This document shows, in pieces, positions 7,165 to 14,344 of a stretch of 33,130 bases of DNA. Both the position numbers and the translations under genes were made by a program. This DNA comes from CAMAUF01 sp046152925 (lineage in GTDB: Bacteria > Chloroflexota > Dehalococcoidia > Tepidiformales > Tepidiformaceae). A model generated the notes under the pieces. That model had not been told where the DNA came from and made no database searches. It saw only the letters and a list, made by a program, of their open reading frames with translations. Position 1 is the first letter of the stretch; each line of letters opens with the position of its first letter. Where the stretch lies: contig JBJXFX010000094.1 in NCBI GenBank assembly GCA_046152925.1, forward strand, positions 1 through 33,130. Reading direction: 5' to 3'.

Positions 7165-7968
7165 CTAGATCAGCTTCGCGGCGCGAAGCTTCTGGGCGAG
7201 GTTGCGCGCCTTCTCCTCGGGCGAATCGCCTTCGATGATCTCGACGTTGCTCTCCACCTTCGGCTGGTACAGCGCCTCGAGCGGCATCGCCCGGTTCGCG
7301 CTCCCGGTGTCGGTGCCACCGAGGCCGAGGTCGGCCGCGCTCCACACTGTCACCGTCTTCTTCGCCGCCATCATGATCTGGCGGAGCTGCGGGTAGCGCG
7401 GCTCGCCGAACTCGTTCGAGATCGAGACGATGCACGGCAGCGGCGCTTCGACGTTCTGGAAGCCATCGTCGAGCACGCGCGTCACCTTGACGCCCGCCCC
7501 GCCGGCTTCGACTGCCTTGGCGACACTCACCACGGGCATACCGAGGATCTGGCCGACGCCAGCCGGCACGACGCCCATGTCCCAGTCGGCTGCGGCGCGC
7601 CCCATGAGCACGAGGTCGGCGCCACCGACCTTCTGGATCGCCGCCGCGAGCGCCTTGGCGGTCTGGAAGTTGTCGATGTCCTCGAAGGCCTTGTCGTTGA
7701 GCAGGACACCCTCATCGGCGCCCATCGCCAGCGCGTGCTTGATCGCGTCGCGCGCCGATTCGGGGCCGAGCGAGATGACGGTGACCTTGCCGCCTCCGGC
7801 CGCATCCTTCAGGCGAAGGGCGCACTCGGTGGCCTGTGGGTCGTACGGGTTGACGACGGGCGCAATGCCCTGGGCGGGGACCACTCGCTTGGCGGCCGAA
7901 TCAACTTTGAACGATGCGGCCGGGGTCTCGGGGTCGGGGATTTGTTTGACGCAGACAATGATATTCAC
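7165..7968 (-). CDS. etfB: Electron transfer flavoprotein beta subunit
   Basis: 267 residues from a GTG giving NIIVCVKQIPDPE, the standard EtfB start. The middle holds VNPYDPQATECALRLKD, VTVISLGPESARDAIKHALAMGAD and the VLMGRAAADWDMGVVPAGVGQIL segment that binds the AMP or adenine nucleotide. It pairs with EtfA, which follows 20 nt downstream. The start codon has AGGAGG about 12 nt upstream, a long spacing that is also seen before etfA. A reading frame open to 8112 runs through the promoter region and is not coding. Confidence 0.95.
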   Translation of the reverse strand: MNIIVCVKQIPDPETPAASFKVDSAAKRVVPAQGIAPVVNPYDPQATECALRLKDAAGGGKVTVISLGPESARDAIKHALAMGADEGVLLNDKAFEDIDNFQTAKALAAAIQKVGGADLVLMGRAAADWDMGVVPAGVGQILGMPVVSVAKAVEAGGAGVKVTRVLDDGFQNVEAPLPCIVSISNEFGEPRYPQLRQIMMAAKKTVTVWSAADLGLGGTDTGSANRAMPLEALYQPKVESNVEIIEGDSPEEKARNLAQKLRAAKLI

Positions 7969-8057
7969 GCGGTGTAGAAGCCTCCTACACACGCCGCTCC
8001 GCGCGTGGCCGGACGCGGCGGGAATCACAAGGGAACGGGTTGGGGATAACCCACGGG

Positions 8058-8086
8058 AGGGTAGCAGAGCGGCGGGCCATTGTGAA
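8058..8086 (-). promoter_or_regulatory. Putative sigma-70-type promoter of etfBA
   Basis: On the minus strand TTCACA (8086-8081) is followed after 17 nt by TACCCT (8063-8058), about 90 nt upstream of the etfB start. The -35 box matches TTGACA at five of six positions; the -10 box is weak. It lies just beyond the clpC terminator hairpin. Assigned by eye only. Confidence 0.35.
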
Positions 8087-8119
8087 ATTGCGAACGAAAG
8101 CGCCCCTGCCAAGGGCGCT
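8087..8119 (-). terminator. Probable intrinsic terminator of the clpC transcript
   Basis: AGCGCCC (8099-8105) and its complement GGGCGCT (8113-8119) form a 7-bp stem with a 7-nt loop. On the minus strand it is followed by the T-rich TTCGTTCGCAATTT. It lies about 100 nt after the clpC stop and just before the etfBA promoter. Confidence 0.5.
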
Positions 8120-8217
8120 CAGGAAAGGCCAGCGCCGATTGGCCGCCGCGAAGCCGCTCGTCACGACCTCGCAGCGGCCGTCGGCCCTGCGCCGTGCACA
8201 TGGGGCCGGCCGCGCGG

Positions 8218-10659
8218 TTACGCCGCCGCCGCGACCCGGTCCTGCGCCGCGAAGCGGTACTCCCCGTCCGCGAAGTCGACCGTCACGCACTGACCGTCCT
8301 TCACCTCGCCGGCGAGGATGCGCTTCGCGAGCTCGTTCTCCACGCGCCGCTGGACCGTCCGGCGCAGCGGCCGGGCGCCGAAGCGCGGGTCGTATCCTTC
8401 GCGGAGCATCTCCGCCTTCGCCGCCGGCGTGAGCTCGAAGTCGATCTCGCGCTCCGCCAGACGGCTCCGGACTTCGCCCGCGAGCAGATCGATGATCTTC
8501 TCGAGTTCGGCCGAGGTCAGCGGTTCAAACACGATGATGTCGTCGATCCGGTTGAGGAACTCCGGCCGGAAGTGCTCGCGCAGGGCGCGTTCGACCGAGT
8601 CCTTCAGACGCTCGTAGTCGTTCACGCTCTCCGTCCGCCGTGTGAAGCCGAGCGAGGCCTTCTCCTGCGCGCCCGTGCCCAGGTTGCTCGTCATCACGAT
8701 CACCGTGTTGCGGAAGTCCACCGTTCGTCCGTGGCCGTCGGTCAGCCGTCCGTCCTCGAGGATCTGGAGGAGCGTGTTGAACACGTCCGGGTGCGCCTTC
8801 TCCACCTCGTCGAACAGGATGAGCCGGTAGGGCCGGCGCCGGACGAGCTCGGTCAGGCCGCCGCCCTCGTCGTAGCCGACATAACCAGGCGGCGAGCCGA
8901 TCAACCGGCTGACCGTGTGCCGCTCCTGGTATTCCGACATGTCGAGCCGGACCATCGCGTCTTCGTCGTCGAACAGGTACTCGGCAAGGCTCTTAGCGAG
9001 CTCCGTCTTCCCGACGCCCGTCGGCCCCAAGAAGATGAACGAGCCGATCGGGCGCTTCGGGTCCTTGAGGCCTGCCCGCGAACGCCGCACAGCGTCGCTC
9101 ACCGCGACGATCGCCCGGTCCTGGCCGATGACGCGCTCGTGGAGGTGCTCCTCCATCTTGAGCAGCTTCTCGGACTCGGTCTCTTCGAGCCGGGCGACGG
9201 GGATGCCCGTGATCTGCCCAACGAGGCCGGCGATGTCCTCCTCCGTCACGCGGAGCTCGATTTTGTGCTCGGCAGCCCAGGCCGCGCGCTTCTCGCCGTA
9301 CTCCTCTTGGAGTTGCAGAAGTTGCTGCTTGATCCGCGCCGATGCCTCGTAGTCGTCTTTTTCGATCGCCGCGTCGGCCTCGACCTTGAGCGTGTCGAGC
9401 CGGCGGCGGATGGCGCGGACGTCGGGCGGCAACTCCTGCGCGTCGATCACGTGTTTGCTCGATGCCTCGTCGATCAGGTCGATCGCCTTGTCCGGGAGCT
9501 GGCGCTCCGTGAGGTATCGCGCCGAAAGGTGCGCTGCGGCATCCAGCGCCTCATCGGTGATTTCCACCTTGTGGTGCCCTTCGTACCTCGGCCTCAGGCC
9601 GCGAAGGATCAAGATCGTGTCCTCGATCGATGGCTCGTCGACGTAGACCGGCGCAAAGCGGCGCTCCAGCGCCGGGTCCTTCTCGATCCGCGTGCGGTAC
9701 TCATCCAGCGTCGTCGCGCCGATGGCGTGGAGCTCCCCGCGGGCGAGGGCGGGCTTCATCAGGTTCGAGGCGTCTATCGCCCCATCCGCCCCACCGGCGC
9801 CCATCACCGTGTGCAGCTCGTCGATGAACAAGATCACCTCCCCATCGGAGGCTTTGACCTCTTCCATCACGGCCTTGAGCCGCTCTTCGAACTCGCCGCG
9901 GAACTTCGAGCCCGCGACCAGAGCCCCCATGTCCAGCGACAGGACGCGCTTGTCCTGGAGGTTTTCCGGCACGTCGCCCGCGGCGATGCGCTGGGCGAGG
10001 CCCTCGACAATCGCCGTCTTGCCGACGCCTGCCTCGCCGATCACGACCGGGTTGTTCTTCGTCCGCCGGTTCAGGATCTGCATCACCCGGCGCACTTCAA
10101 GCTCGCGCCCGATGACCGGGTCGAGCTTGCCTGCCTTCGCCGCCTCCGTCAGGTCCACGGAGTACTTGCCGAGCGCCTGGTAGCGCGACTCCGCCGTCGG
10201 GCTGGTGACGCGCGCCTTGCCGCGGACGTCCTGGAGCGCGCGGTAGATCGCCTCCTTCGTCACGCCCAACTCGGACAGCAGGCGCATGGCGCCGCTCTCC
10301 TCGTTGTCGGCGATGGCGATCAGCAGGTGTTCGACGCCGACGTACTCGTCCTTCAGCCGCTCCGCTTCCGCGTTGGCGACCTCGAGCATCCGGACGACTT
10401 CGGGCGTCGTGTAGATTTGGACGACGTCGTACTGGAGCTTCGGCAGCTTCTCCAGTTCGCGGGCGACGCGGTCACGCAGCCGCACCTGGTCGACCGCGAG
10501 CTTCTGCAGCACCTGCTGCGCGAGCCCGCCCTGGAGCCCGATGAGCGCGGCCAGCACATGCGGTACCGCCCACTGCGTGTTCCGCTTCTGCCGCACGATC
10601 TCTTGTGACTGAGCGAGGACCTGTTGGGCCTGCTCGGTGAATCGGTCTTGTCGCATCAT
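8218..10659 (-). CDS. clpC: ATP-dependent Clp protease ATP-binding subunit, ClpC type
   Basis: 813-residue Hsp100 unfoldase of two AAA+ rings. The N-domain carries two Clp repeats (about 1-150). D1 has Walker A GEAGVGKT (208-215) and Walker B ILFIDE (276-281). D2 has GPTGVGKT (545-552) and LILFDE (613-618). The linker between the rings is short and contains a UVR-like segment DDYEASARIKQQLLQLQ (about 435-451), as in ClpC and unlike the long middle domain of ClpB. KASLGF (668-672) provides the LGF tripeptide that docks ClpP. Both features argue for a ClpP partner over a ClpB disaggregase. It is the last gene of the dnaJ-hspR unit and is separated from hspR by the four-helix-bundle cassette. 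A GGAGG site precedes ATG-ATG. Confidence 0.93.
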   Translation of the reverse strand: MMRQDRFTEQAQQVLAQSQEIVRQKRNTQWAVPHVLAALIGLQGGLAQQVLQKLAVDQVRLRDRVARELEKLPKLQYDVVQIYTTPEVVRMLEVANAEAERLKDEYVGVEHLLIAIADNEESGAMRLLSELGVTKEAIYRALQDVRGKARVTSPTAESRYQALGKYSVDLTEAAKAGKLDPVIGRELEVRRVMQILNRRTKNNPVVIGEAGVGKTAIVEGLAQRIAAGDVPENLQDKRVLSLDMGALVAGSKFRGEFEERLKAVMEEVKASDGEVILFIDELHTVMGAGGADGAIDASNLMKPALARGELHAIGATTLDEYRTRIEKDPALERRFAPVYVDEPSIEDTILILRGLRPRYEGHHKVEITDEALDAAAHLSARYLTERQLPDKAIDLIDEASSKHVIDAQELPPDVRAIRRRLDTLKVEADAAIEKDDYEASARIKQQLLQLQEEYGEKRAAWAAEHKIELRVTEEDIAGLVGQITGIPVARLEETESEKLLKMEEHLHERVIGQDRAIVAVSDAVRRSRAGLKDPKRPIGSFIFLGPTGVGKTELAKSLAEYLFDDEDAMVRLDMSEYQERHTVSRLIGSPPGYVGYDEGGGLTELVRRRPYRLILFDEVEKAHPDVFNTLLQILEDGRLTDGHGRTVDFRNTVIVMTSNLGTGAQEKASLGFTRRTESVNDYERLKDSVERALREHFRPEFLNRIDDIIVFEPLTSAELEKIIDLLAGEVRSRLAEREIDFELTPAAKAEMLREGYDPRFGARPLRRTVQRRVENELAKRILAGEVKDGQCVTVDFADGEYRFAAQDRVAAAA

Positions 10660-10673
10660 TTGGTGTTCCTCCA

Positions 10674-10698
10674 GAGGTATGAGGTATGAGGCATGAGC
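10674..10698 (+). repeat. Left arm of 25-bp perfect inverted repeat
   Basis: The arm is built of heptamers: GAGGTAT, GAGGTAT, GAGGCAT, then GAGC. It is the exact reverse complement of 11092-11116, 25 of 25 bases, and the identity stops at both ends. It lies 14 nt upstream of the clpC start, just outside its ribosome binding site. Confidence 0.95.
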
Positions 10699-10704
10699 CA
10701 GTTC

Positions 10705-11097
10705 TTAGGGCGGTGGCGGGTTGTTTCGCTGGCGCCCGACGGATGCCCGTAGGCCACCGATGACGCGGGAAGTCTCGGTGGCGATCGAGATAAGTCGTTC
10801 GAAAGCCGCGAGGCTCAGAAGGTTCGCGTCGTGCCCGGCATAGAGGAGCGACCGCACCTCCGCGCATGAACCCTTCGCAATGGAAAGGAAGTGGTGGAAC
10901 TCAGCTCGGGAACCGCGCTCGAAGCCCTCCGCAATGTTCGACATCACTGAAACGGCGGCCCGCTCAAGCTGATCGCGGAACCCGAATCGTTGAGCCAGTG
11001 GGGGTTGAGCCGTTGCCGCGAACACCTCGCGGACGAGCGCTCGCGCCCGCTGCCAGGCTACGAGGTCTTCGAACGATGTGACGGCCTGCCCGCTCAT
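10705..11097 (-). CDS. Four-helix-bundle protein (S23 / 23S rRNA intervening-sequence family)
   Basis: 130 residues, almost entirely alpha-helical. SFEDLVAWQRARALVREVF, FRDQLERAAVSVMSNIAEGFERGSRAEF and HFLSIAKGSCAEVRSLLYAG are the hallmarks of the four-helix-bundle S23 family. The family binds nucleic acid as a basic pentamer in Avd and has unknown function elsewhere. The ATG lies inside the right inverted repeat, where an earlier GAGG of the heptamer array can act as ribosome binding site. It is the only gene of the inverted-repeat-bounded unit and is probably co-transcribed with hspR and clpC. Confidence 0.9.
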   Translation of the reverse strand: MSGQAVTSFEDLVAWQRARALVREVFAATAQPPLAQRFGFRDQLERAAVSVMSNIAEGFERGSRAEFHHFLSIAKGSCAEVRSLLYAGHDANLLSLAAFERLISIATETSRVIGGLRASVGRQRNNPPPP

Positions 11098-11116
11098 GCC
11101 TCATACCTCATACCTC
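11092..11116 (-). repeat. Right arm of 25-bp perfect inverted repeat
   Basis: Reverse complement of 10674-10698. Read on the minus strand the heptamer array contains the last codons and TGA of hspR (stop at 11110-11108) and, a few bases later, the ATG of the four-helix-bundle gene (11097). The repeat is thus part of two coding sequences. Confidence 0.95.
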
Positions 11117-11476
11117 ATGCCTCGCCTGGTACGGCGCCGGCAGCCTCGTACTCCGGAGCCGGTCGAGCTCCGCTCTGACAATCTCAAGCTCCGCCTGCAG
11201 CTCCCGGATTTGCTCGCTCATCCGCAAGATGATGTCGACGCCTGCGAGGTTGACGCCGAGTTCGTCGATCAGGCGCTGCGCCTGGCGGACGCGGGCGATG
11301 TCGCTGTTCGAATACATCCGGATGTTGCCGTTCGTCCGCTTCGGCTCGATCAGGCCAGCGCGTTCGTAGTAGCGCAACGACTGCTGGTGCATCCCCACGA
11401 GCCGCGCCGCGATCGAGATCACGTAGATCGGCTCGTCGTCGGGATGGCCTTCGAAGCTGGCGCGGATCCGGGGCAT
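11108..11476 (-). CDS. hspR: Heat-shock repressor HspR (MerR family)
   Basis: 122 residues. The helix-turn-helix segment YVISIAARLVGMHQQSLRYYERAGLI (about 18-43), then RTNGNIRMYSNSDIARVRQAQRLIDELGVNLAGVDIIL, closely follows HspR, a MerR-type repressor of dnaK/clpB-class genes that uses DnaK as co-repressor. A short helical tail MSEQIRELQAELEIVRAELDRL probably dimerises as a coiled coil. It lies 42 nt after dnaJ, as in HspR operons of actinobacteria. Its C-terminus (HEV-stop) is written by the inverted repeat of the neighbouring cassette, so the native end may have been replaced. The ATG follows an AAAGG site. Confidence 0.9.
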   Translation of the reverse strand: MPRIRASFEGHPDDEPIYVISIAARLVGMHQQSLRYYERAGLIEPKRTNGNIRMYSNSDIARVRQAQRLIDELGVNLAGVDIILRMSEQIRELQAELEIVRAELDRLRSTRLPAPYQARHEV

Positions 11477-11518
11477 GTCGTTTTGCCTTTCGTCTTTCGA
11501 TGGACCCGGCGGGCCGGG

Positions 11519-12421
11519 TTACACGCTGGCGGCCACGCTCTGGATCTCGCGTAGTGCCTCGAAGTGCTCGCGCTCTTCGGGGCCCAGCCGCTCAGGGAGC
11601 ACCACCCGCACGCGGACGATGAGGTCTCCCCGCTGGCCCGCTTTGCCGAGGACCGCCACGCCCTTGCCCGCCAGCCGGAACTGGCGCCCGTTTTGCGTCA
11701 GCTCGGGGATGCGTAGGGCGATCCGCGAGCCCTCGATGGTCTGAATCTGGACCTCGCCGCCGAGCACCGCGTCTACATAGGGCACCGGCGCTTCGACCAC
11801 GAGGTCGTCACCCTTGCGTTCAAAGCGCCCGTGAGGCAGCACGTTCACCACGAGAAAGAGGTCGCCGTTCGGCCCGCCGCCAGCGCCGGGGTGACCTTCC
11901 CCAGCTACCCGCACCCGGGAGCCCGTCTTCACGCCCGCCGGCACCTTCACCTCGATCCGGCGCTCGTTCTCCATCCGGACGGTGCGCGTCGCGCCTGCGT
12001 GCGCCTCTTCCAACGAGAGGTCGACGGCGGTTTCGGCGTCGACCCCGCGACGGCTCATGGGTCGGCCGCGCTCGCCGCCGCCACCCCCACGAAAGAGGTT
12101 GTCGAAAATGCTCCCGAAATCGCCGAGCCCCTCTGCCCCGCCGTTCCGCGCCCAGCCTGCGCCGGATTGGCGCTTCTGGGCCTCTTCGATCTGGTCGGCG
12201 TATTCCCAGCGGTCGCCGTATTTGTCGTACTTCTTGCGCTTCTCGGCGTCGGAAAGGACCTCATAAGCGGCGGTGACCTCCTTGAAGCGTGTCTCGGCTG
12301 CTTTGTCGCCGGGGTTGACATCGGGATGGTGCTTGCGCGCGAGCTTGCGATATGCGTTGCGCACCTCCTTGTCAGGGGCTCCTTTGGGGACACCGAGCAC
12401 GTCGTAGAAGTCCTTCGCCAT
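11519..12421 (-). CDS. dnaJ: DnaJ/CbpA-type co-chaperone without zinc fingers
   Basis: 300 residues. J domain 1-70 with YDVLGVPKGAPDKEV and HPD at 32-34, which stimulates DnaK ATPase. A Gly-rich linker (about 95-118) follows. Two beta-sandwich substrate-binding domains follow directly (VDAETAVDLSLEEAHAGATR; VKVPAGVKTGSRVRVAGEG; PNGDLFLVVNVLPHGRFERKGDDL). The four CxxCxGxG zinc repeats of classical DnaJ are absent, giving the class B/CbpA layout. There is no grpE or dnaK beside it. It is the first gene of the minus-strand heat-shock unit, and no Shine-Dalgarno sequence is visible before the ATG. A TTTACT-17-TATCGT promoter-like pair ends 7 nt upstream, so the message may be nearly leaderless. 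Confidence 0.92.
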   Translation of the reverse strand: MAKDFYDVLGVPKGAPDKEVRNAYRKLARKHHPDVNPGDKAAETRFKEVTAAYEVLSDAEKRKKYDKYGDRWEYADQIEEAQKRQSGAGWARNGGAEGLGDFGSIFDNLFRGGGGGERGRPMSRRGVDAETAVDLSLEEAHAGATRTVRMENERRIEVKVPAGVKTGSRVRVAGEGHPGAGGGPNGDLFLVVNVLPHGRFERKGDDLVVEAPVPYVDAVLGGEVQIQTIEGSRIALRIPELTQNGRQFRLAGKGVAVLGKAGQRGDLIVRVRVVLPERLGPEEREHFEALREIQSVAASV

Positions 12422-12472
12422 AGGAAAAACGATACCAGCCCTCAGCCTCGAAGTAAATCGAGACGAAAGTCT

Positions 12473-12493
12473 TCTGATAAGGAGACTATCAGA
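12473..12493. promoter_or_regulatory. Perfect palindromic operator candidate between dnaJ and hsp20
   Basis: TCTGATA, 7 spacer bases, then TATCAGA, a perfect 7+7 inverted repeat in the divergent control region. The 7-N7-7 geometry is the same as that of the HAIR element bound by HspR (CTTGAGT-N7-ACTCAAG), but the half-site differs. hspR is two genes away. It could be the operator of this HspR or of another heat-shock regulator; neither HAIR nor CIRCE consensus is present here. Confidence 0.5.
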
Positions 12494-12563
12494 CTACTTG
12501 CCAAACTCCTTGGGCCGTGGCACGATCGCTGTACCCCCACACAACCCAGGAGGAATCGATCCG

Positions 12564-13079
12564 ATGGCAAGCACCCTCACCCGTTGGGACCCGTTTGGCG
12601 AACTGCAGAGCATGCGCTCTGCCATGGACCGCCTCTTCGAGAGCGGCTTCGGCCGCATGCCCATGCCCTTCCGCCCGGCGAGCGATGAGCTCGGCCCAGG
12701 GAACCTCGCCCTCGACGTCGCCGAGACTGCCGACGCCTTCACCGTCACCGCCTCCGTCCCTGGCATCGACCCCAAGGACATCGACATCACCATCGAGGAC
12801 AACGTCCTCACCATCCGGGGCGAGACCAAGCAGGAGGAGAAGGTGGAGGAGAGCAACTTTCTTCGCCGGGAGCTCCGCTGGGGCTCCGTCGAACGCTCCC
12901 TTCGCATCCCCCCGACGGTCGACGCCGAGCGGGCCGAGGCGACGTTCGCGCACGGCCTGCTCAAGCTCTCCCTCCCCAAGCGCGTCGAAGCCCGCCCCAA
13001 GGCGATCAAGGTCACGCCCAAGGCAGCCGACCCCGTCGCCGAAAAGGTGATCGAAGAGCAGCTTTCCACCGCCCTCTAA
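12564..13079 (+). CDS. Small heat-shock protein, Hsp20 / alpha-crystallin family
   Basis: 171 residues from the ATG after a strong AGGAGG site; an upstream in-frame ATG at 12498 lies in the promoter region. ATP-independent holdase that binds unfolding proteins in the cytoplasm. The amphipathic N-terminal arm TRWDPFGELQSMRSAMDRLFE is followed by the alpha-crystallin domain (about 45-145) with ALDVAETADAFTVTASVPGI, IEDNVLTIRGE, FLRRELRWGSVERSLRIP and the hallmark AEATFAHGLLKLSLPK. A tail carrying an IKV motif follows. It is transcribed divergently from dnaJ-hspR-clpC, so one control region likely serves both. A strong terminator follows. Confidence 0.95.
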   Translation: MASTLTRWDPFGELQSMRSAMDRLFESGFGRMPMPFRPASDELGPGNLALDVAETADAFTVTASVPGIDPKDIDITIEDNVLTIRGETKQEEKVEESNFLRRELRWGSVERSLRIPPTVDAERAEATFAHGLLKLSLPKRVEARPKAIKVTPKAADPVAEKVIEEQLSTAL

Positions 13080-13099
13080 CTCGAACAGGTCTCCCTGCG

Positions 13100-13128
13100 A
13101 AAGGCCGCGGCAACCGCCGCGGCCTTTT
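13100..13128 (+). terminator. Intrinsic terminator after hsp20
   Basis: AAAGGCCGCGG (13100-13110) pairs perfectly with 13117-13127; one further C-G pair leaves an AACC loop. A run of four T ends the stem. It lies 20 nt after the hsp20 stop and ends its transcript. Confidence 0.85.
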
Positions 13129-13182
13129 CGTGTGCGTTACCTTGGCAATGGAACCGTTCGGACTGCGCCGTCGTTATTCGGG

Positions 13183-13208
13183 CACCGGTGATACAGGGAA
13201 CACCGGTG
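13183..13208. promoter_or_regulatory. Two copies of palindrome CACCGGTG upstream of the DUF4349 gene
   Basis: The self-complementary octamer CACCGGTG occurs at 13183-13190 and 13201-13208, 18 bp apart start to start. The second copy touches the GGAGG ribosome binding site. Binding here could block transcription or translation of the lipoprotein gene. No regulator is identified; chance occurrence in GC-rich DNA is possible. Confidence 0.3.
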
Positions 13209-13218
13209 GAGGAATGCG

Positions 13219-14193
13219 ATGGAGAGCAGGAAACACCGGCTTCGACTGCTAGCAGCGGCGGTGGGAGTGGTCGCCCTTGTGGGCGTCCTCGGCGCTTGCG
13301 GCGCCAGCGACGATGACGACGACGAGGCGTTCAGCGGAGGCGCCGCGCTCACTAGTTCCGAGTCCGCCGGCCGCGATGCGGATGCCCCGGCTGCGACCGG
13401 TGCCGCAAGCGCGGCAGCCGCGGCAGCAGTGAAGGGCGATCCCGCGGCCCCAGCCACGGGCGGCGGCGCGCTCGCCGTCAACCCGCTGGACCGAAAGATC
13501 ATCTTCAACGCGAGCCTCGCGCTCGGCGTGCAGGATGTCGATGCGGCCTTTACCGCCGTCAACAACGTCGCCAAGATCTACGGCGGCTTCGTCGAAAGGT
13601 CGAGCTTCACCGGCGGCGGAGAGACGGACCCGAAGCGCCGCTCCGCCTCGATCACGCTTCGCGTCCCAACCGAGGGCTATAACGACGCGCTCGGCTCGTT
13701 GCGCACGATCCCCGGCGCGAAAGTGCAGACCGAGACGGCCAAGTCCACCGAGGTCACCGAGCAGTACACCGACCTCCAAAGCCGGCTCCGGAACCTCGAA
13801 AGGACGGAGGCCCAATACCTCACGCTCCTCGGCCAGGCGAAGACCGTGCAGGACATCCTCACCATGACTGACCGGCTCGACGCTGTCCGTGGCCAAATCG
13901 AACAGGTCCAGGGCCGCCTCAAGGTCCTCGACCACCTCACGTCGCTCGCCTCGATCGATGTGACGCTCGCGCCGCTTGCCCCCGCCAAGGTCGAAAAGCC
14001 AGCCCAAGACGGGCCGAAGGCCTTCGGCGAAGCGTTCGCAGATGCGTGGGATTGGTCGCTCGAAACGGCCCGGTACGTGGGCGTTGTGGTGGCCTCGATC
14101 GCCGCCGTCGGCATCTGGCTGATTCTGCCGCTCGGGCTCATTGCCGCCGGTGTCCGCTTTGCCGGCCGCCGTCACACAGCCAAGGCCTCGTAG
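13219..14193 (+). CDS. DUF4349 domain lipoprotein
   Basis: 324 residues. A signal peptide with lipobox LGAC (lipid-anchored Cys27) is followed by an acidic DDDDDE and Ala/Gly/Pro-rich linker to about 88. The DUF4349 domain begins at NPLDRKIIFNASLALGVQDVDAAF and contains IYGGFVERSSF, SITLRVPTEGYNDALGSL and the long coiled-coil YTDLQSRLRNLERTEAQYLTLL...IEQVQGRLKVLD. A C-terminal membrane segment (about 288-312) and a basic end follow. The protein would be held at both ends of its extracellular domain if the lipobox is used. Function is unknown. The ATG follows a GGAGG site. Confidence 0.85.
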   Translation: MESRKHRLRLLAAAVGVVALVGVLGACGASDDDDDEAFSGGAALTSSESAGRDADAPAATGAASAAAAAAVKGDPAAPATGGGALAVNPLDRKIIFNASLALGVQDVDAAFTAVNNVAKIYGGFVERSSFTGGGETDPKRRSASITLRVPTEGYNDALGSLRTIPGAKVQTETAKSTEVTEQYTDLQSRLRNLERTEAQYLTLLGQAKTVQDILTMTDRLDAVRGQIEQVQGRLKVLDHLTSLASIDVTLAPLAPAKVEKPAQDGPKAFGEAFADAWDWSLETARYVGVVVASIAAVGIWLILPLGLIAAGVRFAGRRHTAKAS

Positions 14194-14214
14194 CTCAATC
14201 TCCCAGTTGACACG

Positions 14215-14244
14215 GCAAAGGGGGCGCGAAAGCGCCCCCTTTGC
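14215..14244 (+). terminator. Strong hairpin terminator after the DUF4349 gene
   Basis: A perfect 13-bp stem, GCAAAGGGGGCGC (14215-14227) with its complement at 14232-14244, is capped by a GAAA tetraloop. The tail is T-poor (GCTTCCCTTT), so it may act as an intrinsic terminator or a 3' protective hairpin. It lies 21 nt after the stop codon. Confidence 0.7.
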
Positions 14245-14344
14245 GCTTCCCTTTCGAACTTCGTGGTCAATGGGTCACAGATCAGTGAGAATGGCACCAG
14301 GTCCCGGGCGCGCCCCATGTCCCCGGCGACCCCACGAGGCGCTG

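Larger units (their letters stand above)
10674..11116 (-). mobile_element. Putative cassette: four-helix-bundle (S23/IVP) gene bounded by inverted repeats
   Basis: A 443-bp unit delimited by perfect 25-bp inverted repeats contains only the four-helix-bundle gene. It sits within the otherwise tight hspR-clpC gene pair. The right arm encodes the last residues and stop codon of HspR and also provides the start codon of the inner gene. S23-family genes are known from intervening sequences in 23S rRNA and as Avd accessory proteins, and they occur sporadically in genomes. No target-site duplication and no transposase are visible, so mobility is an inference. Confidence 0.6.

Noticed and set aside
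8194..10608. Long open frame on the plus strand opposite clpC
   Set aside because: It is an antisense shadow of a highly conserved gene in GC-rich DNA; its translation has no family features and is rich in Arg, Leu and Asp.
10660..11120. Target-site duplication around the inverted-repeat cassette
   Set aside because: Flanking bases on the two sides do not match beyond a few bases; none can be claimed.
12422..12563. Classical HAIR or CIRCE operator in the heat-shock divergent region
   Set aside because: Neither consensus is present; only a palindrome of HAIR-like geometry with a different half-site.
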